Positions 46,606-58,740 of a DNA stretch of 64,000 bases are shown here, one piece after another. The stretch is from Hippophae tibetana. Lineage: Eukaryota > Streptophyta > Magnoliopsida > Rosales > Elaeagnaceae. Numbering within the stretch: position 1 is the stretch's first letter; the number at the start of each line of letters is the position of its first letter. The stretch covers positions 13,705,001 through 13,769,000 of the forward strand of contig CM072807.1 of the NCBI GenBank assembly GCA_037013495.1. Reading direction: 5' to 3'. Both the position numbers and the translations under genes were made by a program. The notes beneath the pieces are model-generated. The model worked only from the letters and a program-made list of their open reading frames with translations. It was not told the DNA's origin and made no database searches.

Positions 46606-49600
46606 CAATCGAAACAATCGGATGAATCTGAAGAAAAAACAGACTCGACCCCGTCTCGATCGTCGAAATGCAGCAAAGAATATTGAGTACGATGCCTCAT
46701 CTTCCTCTTCGTTTGATTCTTCGCTTTCGTCTTCTGCTCCATCTTCGCTGCATACTCGGTCGCTGGACTTGTACGATCGGATGAGTTTTAGGGTTCAGGG
46801 AGTGGAAGGTGATTTTGATATAATATGCAGGAGCTTGGGTCTTACGCCTGAAGATTTTTCTATTCCGACGGCGGTTTGGGAGGCTCGCAAAGGCCGATCT
46901 TCTTCGGATCTTCTTCCCAAGTCCAAACTTTATCAACTGGATAGTCCAGATAGCTCGAAGAGGGAGGATGGGATAGAAACTAAGGATATTGAAGTAACAG
47001 TAGATGAATTATCGGATAGGGTAGTAGATAATTTTTTTATCGGGGACAGAACTGAATTAACTAGATTTGAGTCTGCTGAGACAAGTGAATGTTGTATTGC
47101 TAGTAGCGTGGAAAGTTGCGGAGGTGGTGTTGGTGCTAGAGGAGGAATTAAGGGTGCTCGACCGCCCCTGCTTAAGCCGCCACCTTCTATGAGGCTTCCA
47201 GTGATTGATAATGGGTGTTCTACTTGGGATATTTTGAGGGACTTTGCGCCTGATGATGAAAAAGATTCTTTGTTAATGGTCCATGAAAGATATGGTTCTT
47301 CTGACGAAAATGAACAAGATAATTTCGAAGATGCAGATCACCCACGGGAACAGGAGGAAACTTCGAGGGTGGGGCTTGTGGAGAATGGGGCACTCTACGA
47401 GTCGGGTTTCTCTACATCAAATGATGACGATACTTCTAGCAGTACCACGGAGCCCCCGTCAAATATTTCTCCCAAATTAAGGCTTAGGCGTATGATAACA
47501 AATTGGCAAAAGGGTGATCTACTAGGTCGAGGATCATATGGATCAGTATATGAAGGAATCTCTGAGTAAGTGCTTGAATGTTGTTTTGTTCTGTTACGTT
47601 TAGATGTTTCTGACTGACTTTACCTTAGAGAACATCGATTTCCTTATTCGTGGATATGTTATCCTTGTTATTTATGTGGTTAATGGGGATTAGTGATATA
47701 TATATATATATATATTTTTTTTTTTCTTTCCATAATGAAACTTCTAAATATGCCGGGGAGTCCATTCCCTTTAACACCTGCTTCAAGGACAAGTCTTTTG
47801 TTGTTCTCAATTCTGTCCTTTTAAGTGAAACCAGAACGAGCTTTAATTGTGGCGCTATTTATAGATAAAATGAGTGATGCTAGTTTATTCCAATCCCAGT
47901 ACCCATGTTTCTTCATATAGTGGGATTCGTCAATTTCAGTGTCAATAATTGTCCTCCTGAATTGAATACTGGAGGCATTTAAAGTGGATTTTCCAAAGCT
48001 CTTTGCAAATTTTTTCATTAAGTTGAAGGATTGACACAGATTACTTTATGGATGGCGTATACACAAGGGTTTTTGTAGACTCATGAGTATGAACCTCTCG
48101 TCCTTCCAAAGTTTTCTTATCTTCTGCATTGCTCCCCTTCCCCTTCTTATTTTTGGGCTGTGGCATATTTTCCACCTTTAGTTAGATTTTTCTTTGTAAA
48201 GAAGTTGTGTATTTTAATGTCAATTGTAATTTACTACAAATTTCAGTTGGGTCTTTTACAGTTTTGCCTTAGAACTACAACCATCCGGCACGAACTTATT
48301 TCAATGTTTCAATCAAGTTTAGTGTAAAGACCTGGTTGTTGCGATCTTGGATCTAATTGATGCAATTGAGAATATTGAGATTATTTTTAAAGAAAAATAT
48401 GTGCAGTAGGTTTTAATGGAAATTAGCCTAACAAAAATAGTATATAATTTAAATTAGTTTTGCTGATGAAATCCTTCTAGGGTGTTTAGCTTTTGTAAAG
48501 TGGTACTACTGTCTAGATTTTATTGAATGGTGTTTTTATTTTCATTTTCCCTTTGATATCTCCCCTGACAAGTAAGAACTATTTCCTAAATTGCTCTCTT
48601 GAATATTTGTTCTGCAGAGACGGATTCTTCTTTGCTGTGAAGGAAGTTTCTTTGCTTGATCAAGGTACTCAGGGAAGGCAAAGTGTTTATCAACTTGAGC
48701 AGGTAAGAGAGGATCATACTTTGTGAGCCGCTGCTTTTTAAAATTCTTCCTAATTATCTGCTCACTTTTCCAGGAGATTGCTCTTTTGAGTACGTTTGAA
48801 CATGAAAACATAGTGCAATATCATGGGACAGACAAGGTACTAATTTTTTGTTTATGCTACCATGACTAGTCACTTTGTACGCCAAAATCATAAATAAGTG
48901 CTTCTCATGATTTGTTATTTTTTTGATGTTTCCTAATGCTTTTAGTGAGGTGGTGCTTGTTATCATTGATCGATGATTGTAATTGTTTTTCCCCCTTTCT
49001 AATGGAAGTTATAGCAAGCAACTATATATAAACGTGTTCTTTTTCATGGCCCCCTAACCTTGGTCGTCTAGAGCTACCATGTTAGCATAAGGCAGATACT
49101 TCAGACATCAATAATGAGGCTGAAAATGATTTTTTTTTAAGTGTCAGAAAATTGAGATTTGTTTTATGGTCAAATGAAAATTGAGATTTTGAAGTTCCAA
49201 AATGGTGAACTTGGTAGGTTACTAGGTCCTTAGCTCAATCCAAAAGGACATGTATGGGTTATTTCAAAAAGCTATGTGAACTAAGATTGCAAGGGAAAGT
49301 TTGTTGTCTAAAAAACTTTAGGTGTTATTGACAGCTGAGGTTACTGTTACGTTAAGCCACTTCACTCACTGCTTGTTGTCATTTTATCTTAATAATTCTA
49401 TTGGACTGCATTATTCTATTTTCTTTATTATAGTTTTGCTGACCTGGCTCAATATTTTATTTTTCCCTATCTCTTAAATAGTTTGTTGGGTAAATTTAAA
49501 CCTTTTGAACTTTGAGCTCTGTTTTTTTTCTTCTATCTCTATTCTTTTATAACCCACTTTTCTCTTGTTCTATGCAGGATGATTCAAACCTTTATATTTT

Positions 49601-51850
49601 TCTTGAGCTCGTAACCAAAGGCTCTCTTCAAAGTTTGTATCAGAGATATATTCTTTGGGATCTCCAGGTCTCTGCTTATACAAGACAAATTTTGCATGGT
49701 CTTAAATATCTTCATGACCAAAATGTGGTTCACAGGTGATACACAAATTTAATATATTTCCTTGTGTAATATTTGTAGAATTATATATTTCTCTTGATTA
49801 TGTGAATCCTTTGCGCTCTAAATGCCACTGACAAATGCCACATGTAAAAGTGCAATTTAAATGAAAATCAATAATAAATGTTATGACATGTTTACAATGT
49901 CCATAACAAAACTAGTGCAACTTTGCTTCATGTAGAATCTCACAATTTTTTCCTTTTTCTTTTCATTTAAGGGACATTAAATGTGCTAATATATTGGTGG
50001 ATGTGAGTGGATCCGTCAAGCTTGCAGATTTTGGGTTGGCTAAGGTGTAAATTCTGTTTCTCAATTCTTCCATACGTTTAAAGCCTTTTACTAACCTTTT
50101 GTTTGTATGCTTTTGCCAGGCGACCACATTAAATGATGTTAAATCTTGTAAAGGGACTCCTTTCTGGATGGCTCCTGAGGTTTATTTTTATCCTTTTGTT
50201 TTAAACTGAGATCATAAATTCATTTTAGCATGGGCTAATCTATTTAGAATTTAGATGTCATTGTTTCTTATTGGCAAGTTAAATTTTAGTGTAATACAAT
50301 GAACAATCTTTGCCTCTATCAACCTAGAGAGATTCATTGCTGCAAATGCAATGGGTGTAAATCTTTCTATTGTAAAATTATCATGGACCAGAAATTTAAG
50401 TCTAGCAGTTTTGATCATGGAGTTTGACGGATTTTACGTTGCCATTAGGATAAGAAACCTTCCTTTGACTACTTTCACATTTGATATATTTTTGTTATTT
50501 AACTTTGAAGCTTGAACAGTTGAACTAAGTCTTCAGACTTGCCATCTTTGAACTTTTGAAGCAGCAACATATTTGTTAGGGGAAAATACTTTTGAGTCCT
50601 GAGGTTAGTCTAAATAACAAACTGAGCCCTAAAATTAGAAAAATAACAAACATATACCTTGTACTATTAGACAACATTTTTTAGCCCTGTTTTAGGCTTT
50701 TAGCTGTAGAAAACATCCATGTGCCAAAAACAGCAATGTAGAAAAAGTTTTATACCTGACTTCAGAAGGGGTTTGTTTGGTATTTTTGAACAAGTAATCA
50801 AATATTTTTATTAATGCATATCTCAGGGGAGAGATTTGAAATTCATCCTATTTGTTAACGAGAGTTCCTTTTGGTATTCTTTCTAGCTTTAGGTATCAGG
50901 AAGGCTACGGTAGGCTGAGGATTCAGAAAAGCCAAGTGTCCATTAGAAGAATTCTACTTTATAGATGCTAAACATCCATGGATATATGTAATTTATAGTT
51001 TTTGTGGTAATACAAGTGGAAGCTTAGTTACTTTATGTTTTTTATTCTTCGTTTGTGTGTTCCCCTTCCCACCTCTTCCTTATACGGGTCCAGTGGTCTT
51101 ATGCCAGTTCAGTTTTGTGGAAAAGGGTTTCTGTAGTTGTTTGCAAGAATTCTTATATGATGAGAAATTCTTTGGATGGGTTATAAAAATTTGTTGGGAA
51201 GGTCGCTTGGTATGATTATGTGGAGTGTAAGGTTTCCAAAAATCTCTCAGAACTTTTCCTTACTAAGATACACTTCTGCAGGTTGTTAATGGAAAGGGCC
51301 AAGGATATGGGATTGCAGCTGATATATGGAGCCTTGGGTGCACTGTATTGGAGATGTTAACTCGAAAAATTCCTTACTCTGAATTTGGGGCAGTATGTGA
51401 CACTTACATTATAAATTGTTTCTTTCTTTCCTTTTCGTTTTTATCATCTTCATTATGTTTAAAATATGATGAAACCAAGTTCAGAGTCTGCATGGACTTT
51501 TAGTCTCTTTTCTCCGATGGACTTTTGGTCTCTTTTCTCGTAGAGGGTGGGAATTGTTCTTCTTCTGGTATTATTAGTTTGAATGTGAAGATTCTTTCTG
51601 CCACTTGTTGACAGAACCTTTTCTTTCACATCAACAGATGCCGGCATTATATAAGATTGGAAATGGTGAACCACCTTCTGTTCCAGAAGACCTATCAAGA
51701 GATGCATGTGATTTTATCTTGCAGTGCATACAAGTCAATCCAAATCATCGTCCAACTGCAACTAAGCTCTTAAACCATCCTTTTATAAGGATGTCAGTTT
51801 CTACCTCGTCTGGCCCAGCTTTTCCTTACCATTCTGGTGGGAGGTCTTAA
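46574..51850 (+). CDS. MEKK1: MEKK1-type MAP kinase kinase kinase, eight coding exons
   Basis: Coding exons: 46574-47565, 48618-48702, 48774-48836, 49578-49735, 49972-50044, 50120-50179, 51282-51392 and 51638-51850, all with GT-AG borders and consistent phase, giving 584 residues (MEKK1 is about 600). The N-terminal half has the family block SFRVQGVEGDFDIICRSLGL and acidic, serine-rich linkers. The C-terminal kinase has the glycine loop GRGSYG (318-323), Lys339, HRDIKCANIL (Asp434), DFG (452-454), and GTPFWMAPE (469-477). It should phosphorylate MAP kinase kinases; Arabidopsis MEKK1 acts on MKK1/MKK2 and MKK4/MKK5 in immune and stress signalling. Start 46574 is the first in-frame ATG; 46622 is an alternative. 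A paralogue lies 4.9 kb downstream in the same direction. No defect is seen. Confidence 0.92.
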
Positions 51851-52950
51851 AACGTTCTACTGGTCCAAATTGTAAACAATATCGAGGTGATAATTTTGAT
51901 TTTTAATTTTACTGTTCTAACAAAGTTGTTCTCTGCCTTGATTCCCTATAGCCAAAATAGTTATAACATTGTCAGGTCCATAATTAAAGATTTACCTTCT
52001 AAAGATTTCGATTCACAACTTATGTATTCAACTTTATGAGGGCTTATACATTCCATACATAAAGAATACGGTATTCACCTAATATAGGCATGAGAATTGA
52101 AGAAATTCACCTTGTTATTTGGGATATGTGAAATTCACATTCTAGTTATCTGAAAATCGGTTACACACTCATGTAAGTAACTACCTTAATTCGCATGACT
52201 ATATTGTGAGTTTGCCTATAACAATATCACAGGTAGGAAACGGCTTGAATGTTTGGAGGCTGTGGTTTAAACATTATATAATCCAGTCATGTACTTGATT
52301 ATGATCGATGGACTAAAAGTTTAAACATTATATAATCCAGTCATGTACTTGATTATGATCGATGGTCCTTTAGTCAATTCATAAGCTAGGTTTACTTTTC
52401 CTTCTTAGAAAGCATGATCTTTTATGTTTATTTGCATCATACTGCTTTATAAAAAAAGCCATTATAATGCCTTTAGATGGACCATAGATCTTGTGTTTTT
52501 ACACCTTTAAGTTAGCATACGGGCATACCAAAAGACCGACATATTAATGATAATTTTGATATTTTGTTTTTGGTTTCAGAAGCATATCCATTCTCCAGCA
52601 AGTTATTAAAAGAAAGGAAAAAAAATAAAAAAAGAAGTGTGAAGGACAAATTCTTAAAGTTGTAAGCCCAAGCCTAGATGGGTGTCTTGACTGCTGAGTA
52701 CCAATTGTTGCATTTGAGAAAAACTCAGGTGGGACGGATTTGACAATCGACCAACAAGTCTGATTGATCACGGGGCTCTGTTGTAAGACCAACTCTTATT
52801 ATTGATGGTTATTGTAAATAGAATCACCAAGAAAAAGCGTCCTTTCTATCATATAACCTCATTGTGTATAAGTTCTATTATCGTATTGTTGACTTTCATT
52901 TTATTTAATGGAATAAGATATTTTGCTTATTCTTGTTTTTATTTGCCAAA
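51851..52950 (+). other. 3' UTR and downstream region of the first kinase gene
   Basis: Sequence composition stays gene-like to about 52930. A possible 3'-UTR intron is bounded by GAGGTGATAA near 51885 and a TTTCAG acceptor near 52580. A 48-base direct repeat (AAACATTATATAATCCAGTC-type) occurs twice at 52270-52365. Polyadenylation may lie near ATGGAATAAG (about 52910). Confidence 0.4.
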
Positions 52951-55900
52951 TTTAAACTATAATTATTAATTTAAGAATTAAATATTTTTTTATTAATAGG
53001 TGTTAGTTTCGAAAAATAGTTATTGGTTTAAGGACGTAAGGTTTTTTTAGGTAAGAAGGGGTAGAGAAAATGCCTATGAGTTAATGTTCGAGTACCAAGT
53101 GCTACGGTTTTGAAGTAATCTATATTAAAAGAAATAACAAATTTTATTTTAAATGTCTCAAGAAATCAAAAAAATAGGTTATTAAATAAATTCTATTTCT
53201 AAAAGAAATAAGAAAAGACTTCATAAAACTAATTCCTATTTTTGGATTGAAATGGTCCAATCTAGCATAGTAGCTCTTCTTTTTCCTTTTTCTCGGTTTA
53301 CATCGTTGCAAGTTCGCAACATAGTGGAGGAACGTGCATTAACCAACAAATGAGTATAATGGAAACTTAAAATCATACATGATTCATTAGTACTCGAAAC
53401 TCTCTGTACCCATCCTATGAGATGGAGCGAACTTCTCTCTCTCTTTTGTTAAATGATGGAGCCACTTGCACCTTATTTTCTTCTTGTATTGGAGCGTTTA
53501 TCTGCTTGTAGCGGCTTGCGCAAGGTTACTGTTCGATTAACAGTATTAATGTAAATTTTACGACTTATCACTAAATTTTATCCATTTTACGATTATATTA
53601 TCAAATTTTTGAAATGTAAAATTCTACTTAGAATTTATATAAATTGTAGCAATCGAACATATCCTTTAAAAAAATTGACAATCTACTATCTAACTTTAAC
53701 CATTTAAGCCCTCCTCAATTAAAAACAAATATTGTATAAACCCTTTAGATTATGTAATTTGTATTTAAAATAATATCATTTAATTTATTAGTTATAAAAA
53801 AAATAGACAAATTAAGAAAAAATTATATTATTTTAATAATTTTTTATTAAAATTTTATTATATTTATGTAACGTGATTAAACGTTATTAAAATATAAGTA
53901 TTTAATCATAACAAAGTGATAATTAACAATGAAAAGTCTTTACAAAATATTCCTTTTAATACTTGTTAATTGATAATGTTTTATTAATATTTTAATTTTT
54001 TATTTGAATATTATTATTAATTCTTTATTAAAAAAATTCGTATTGATTTATCTTTTATTTTTATTAAATTCTTGTAATTTAATATTTTTAATAACTTAAT
54101 AAAAATAATAAATTTTACTATAAAAATAATTAAAATAATACAATTTATCCTAAACTGTCTCATCTTATCGTAATTAATTAAAAAATTAAATAATATTATT
54201 TTTAATTTAAAAAATTAAATAATACAAAAATTTAATCTAAATTTAATTATAATAACACACACTATTAAGAAGTGAGGAACTCAAACAAAGATATACACTA
54301 ATAATATTAGACTTGTTTACGTAATATCGACTTATCATCTTCTTACTTCTACTTTCATTTATTTATTTAATTTATTTCTATCTCTTCACAAAACGAATAC
54401 GTACTCATATGGAGCTGGCCTGGGCAATGCTAATGTGGTTGCTCATTTCAACAAAAAAAAAAATATTTTTATTACACGGTAAAAATTAAGGGTATTAATA
54501 TGTGATGTGTATCATGGAAGATTTTCTACGGAGATAATAATTAATTGGCAATGGCAACTGCAAGATTTTCTCAGTAGGTAATACAAAAAATAATTAATCT
54601 TTGATCTCAATCAATAATCTCTATAAAAATTGGCATATTATTTAAGGAATTGTGAATTGAACGAATTTTTTAATGAAAATTTTAAATGTAGGAAAATGAT
54701 ATATCACTATACCGACACTGTTATTATTTATGTTCAAGTCATTAGATATTAAAATTTCTACTACATTTAATGGTTGAATATATAAGGTAAATAGACTTAA
54801 GTATACACTTTAATTTTTAATAAATTTTAAATATAATATTTATAAATTATATGTATATAATAAAATTTTATCGCTCAATAATTTAAAAAAAATAATAATT
54901 TAAACATATTTTATTAAAATGAGATATAGTAAATTTATTGTATTTTTTCAATTAAAAATAAATAATAATTAATAATATTACCTCTTCAATATATAAATAT
55001 TAAATCCATGATCTATGAGAGAAACAATTTAATTGTTAAGAAATATATTTAAAGAATAATGAATAATGTAAAAAATTTAAATGTATTTTTATATATTTTT
55101 ATTATAACACCGATAAAAACCTAATTAATATACTTATATTATAAATATATTTTAATTTTATTATTATATATATATATATATATTTTGAATTTTTCATTTT
55201 TTTAAATTATAATTTCTAAATATAATAATGCAAAATAAACATGTTATATAAATTTTCTCATAGATATGCATTAGATTTCTTCAATTATTTATTTTTAAAT
55301 TTCAATCACTTCAAAAAAATTTAGTTCTCTTATTTCACTTTTTAATTTGAGTTATAAACTTATAATGATATTTTTAATTTTTTTTAGTAGCTTTATTTTT
55401 AACCAAGTTAAATGTTATGATAATATTTATTTTTAATTTTATGTTTTACTTACTTTGTGAATTAATTTTTGATAAAAAATTATATATTCAAAAAAATTTA
55501 GGTAGATTTTAACGTTTAGTGAGGTTTATTTTTAAAAACAAATGTTAAAATAAATTTAACTTGTAAAATAATAAAATAAAACAATAAGAGCATGCTTATT
55601 TAATCTATATAGTGTTTATTAACAAATGGTATAATATAACCGAATAAAATTTATTGAAATCAACATTTGATTTATTTTTATATTTTATGATATTTTAAAA
55701 TAAAAATTATTATTTTAATTTGAGATGAAAGAAAAAATTAAAACATATAATTTTATAATTAAAAATTTAGACAGATTAAATTAAATAATTAGTATAATTT
55801 AAAATCATAAATTTTAATATAATTATATTATTTTATAACGTGTAATATAATATAATTTTACTATTAATATATACTTTATAAAAATTATATAATCAAATTT

Positions 55901-56500
55901 GATGTAATAAACATAAGGCAAGTACCCAAACAAGTTGCCTTGCGCACACCTTTACATTCATACATGTGCCAAAATTTTAATTTTCTTTCTTGGAGAATAA
56001 GCAATACATTTCAAGATGACTGAGACGAGACATCTTTTACTATCTATTTTATTTTATCACAATTTATTTCTTAAAATAAAAATATTTTTTCGAAACTTTT
56101 ATACGTAAATATATGACGTAACTTAATAACTTTAAAAAAATATTATAGTATTTATATAAAATATATTTAGGTAAAATAATTAATATTGTGATTTTTTTAT
56201 CTTATTTATAAATAGGATTAACATTTGTTTTAAATAATCAATGATTATTTGTAAAAATTTATTATAATATTAAAAATATAGTAAATTATATTAATATTAT
56301 TTTTATATACATATATTTATATATAAAAAATACACTTTTAATAATAAAAATAATAATATTAAATTTTATTTTTATATTTATTTTAAAATATGTGATAAAT
56401 AAATATTAAAAATTTAAATAATATAATTAATTTAAATTATATTAATATTTAATTATTTTTAATTAAATATATTTTTAAATAAACGAAAAAAAAGGAGGAA
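52951..56500. other. Very AT-rich intergenic DNA between the two kinase genes
   Basis: No frame or RNA gene I can support. It contains a (TA)n run at about 55165-55185 and long A/T tracts. I looked for LTR ends and CACTA ends and saw none. Confidence 0.55.
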
Positions 56501-56544
56501 GCGGTGGATATGATCATTAAGTCCCCGCCGGTAACATTCACATT

Positions 56545-56600
56545 CCTATCTATAAGCCTGCTAATGTAAACATCTCTCCATGCGAGGGACTAAGTCAATG
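56545..56600 (+). promoter_or_regulatory. Putative core promoter of the RPW8-kinase gene
   Basis: A TATA-like CTATCTATAAGCC lies near 56547-56559, about 165 bases before the ATG. An AGTCAA (reverse W-box, TTGACT) lies at 56592-56597, close to WRKY-type defence regulation. Motif matches only. Confidence 0.35.
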
Positions 56601-57401
56601 ACACTGAGCCTTTTGTTTTCTTTTCTACTATTCTACGTCAATGGCCTCGAACTCGGAAAATTTTCTTTGTGATTTTTTTATGTGAAGAGTTTGGATTTAA
56701 CTGCAAAAAATACTTATGGCAGCCGAGTTAGTTGGAGGAGCTGCTCTTGGGGCAGCGTTTGGACTGCTGATTGATGCCGTTAAAGAAGCGAAGAAGAAGC
56801 TTAGGATGTTCAGGCCAGCTCTCAAAGATCTCAGTTTTACGCTTGAATCTCTGAAGCCATTAATTGAGCAGATGGCAGAGTTCAACAGGGTATTAAATCA
56901 GGCAGCTATGGTTTCAGAGACTTTCGAATTGGAATTGGAAGAGGGGGAGAAGTTGATTCGTAAGTGCTTGAAGGTTCATCCTTTGAACTTGGGTAAAACG
57001 CTTACTTATTCCAATCGGCTTATTAGCTTGAAAAAGTCGCTGGAGAGATCATTAAAGATATTGCAGGTCGAGCAAGCTAGAGACGTGAAGGAGACTTTAG
57101 GGTTAGTCGGGGAAATGAACACCAGACTACAACGAATCGAAGGAAGTATTTCGCTAATTGCATCGAACGTTGTTGAAGATGATTCTTTGGTGGGACTTGC
57201 ATTGGATGGTTCACGATCGTGTTCTTTCATTGCCTATGATGACATTGAAGATTCGAGCATTTCTCGAGAGCCCACTATGAGGACAGTACAAAATTCAGAG
57301 CTCATATCGAATGAGAGGTTGAGGCCCAGCATCAAGAATTGGACAAAGGGTGGTCTTCTGGGGCGTGGCTCATATGGAAAAGTTTATGAAGGAATTGCAG
57401 A

Positions 57402-58091
57402 GTAAGTGATGGTAGTACAATTATAGTTGCTAACCTCGTTGTTATTATTACTTTTAATTTCTTTTTAAATTATAGAGAGAAATATTATGCTAGAAACATA
57501 GAGAAGAGAAAGGAAGTGATGCACCTGAGCTCAGTCTTTTGAATATGCTAAGTTTCTTATCAAAAAAGTTGATAGAAGCTTATAACCTGAATTAAGTTTT
57601 GCAGAGTCATCTCAAGCACAATGGGTGGCCAATACCAAAAGATTAACCAATGCGGGACACTGTTATAATCACTAGAAGTCGAGTCATCCACAATCAATAA
57701 TTAGTGTGAATTGAATGAAAGAAAACTCTTTTATCGTCTCACTTTCTCTCTTACTTTCTTAGCTTCCAAACAGTTCTTGCTTCTTTGTTTTCCGTTAATC
57801 ATGGATTTTTCCATCCTGTAGGTGGTGCCATAGAAACAGCCCCTTTTCAATTAATTGTTGAGATTTTTGATTTTAGGACCGTTTTGTGTTCCTCTTACGA
57901 CTAGCACAAACAATATGGAACTTTGTAACGGATTGTCTTTCATTTGACTTTTTTTTTTGGGGTGTGTGTGTCTCTTGAAAATCCAAAAAGTGATTGCGAA
58001 TCAACTCATGTACCTAAACACTTTTTTGGAAGTGTTTGGTGTTTATTGTAGTTATTTTATCAGAAATATTAATTATGCATTTTTCCTGCAG
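57402..58091 (+). other. Intron 1 of the RPW8-kinase gene
   Basis: Bounded by GTAAGTGATG and TTCCTGCAG, in the same position and phase as intron 1 of the upstream kinase gene (47566-48617), but with unrelated sequence. Nothing else is recognised in it. Confidence 0.8.
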
Positions 58092-58367
58092 GGATGGCTT
58101 CTTTTTTGCTATAAAAGAAGTTTCCTTGCATGATCGACCGTGTCAGGGAAAGCAACGTACTCATCATCTGGAGAAGGTGAGGTTTAATGGCTTATGTTTT
58201 TCCCGATCTTGGATTTTGTCATTTGATGCCTATAGTGCTGCGTCTTGGAATTGTATCTGCTACAATTCGTCGATTAACCCAAATTCTTCTTACTCTGCTT
58301 TTTATCACAGGAGATTGCTCTATTGAGCCAGCTTAAACATGAAAATATAGTTAAGTATCTAGGAACA

Positions 58368-58733
58368 TGTAGAAAAAACAAGAAATAACTCTACACAAAA
58401 GAGTTCTCTAGTTTGTATTATTTTCTTCATGTTTTCATTACAATTGTATAGCTATTTATAAGGAAATTTTATTCCTTCAATTACTCTTTAAATTAAGCAT
58501 TCCTTGATTTACTCCTTGAATTAAGCATTCCTTGATTTACTCCTTGAATTAAGCATTCCTTGATTTACTCCTTGAATTAAGGATTCCTTGTTTTACTCTT
58601 TGAATTAAGGATTCCTTGTTTTACTCCTTGAATTAAGGATTCCTTGTTTTACTCCTTGAATTAAGCTCCTTGTTTTATTCCTTGAATTAAGGTCCTTGTG
58701 TTTATTCTTTGAATTAAGAACTAATATCCAATA
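58368..58733 (-). repeat. 3' LTR of the intact Copia element, with an internal minisatellite
   Basis: About two thirds of the LTR (58477-58718) is made of tandem units of about 28 bases built on ACTCCTTGAATTAAG plus CATTCCTTGATTT or GATTCCTTGTTTT, eight or nine units in all, shortening at the end. The LTR keeps ends TG...TA on the plus strand. Confidence 0.95.
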
Positions 58734-58740
58734 CTCCCCC

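Noticed and set aside
47625-47868. Short frames in intron 1 of the kinase gene
   Set aside because: They lie within the intron, include a TA/T run, and have no recognisable product.
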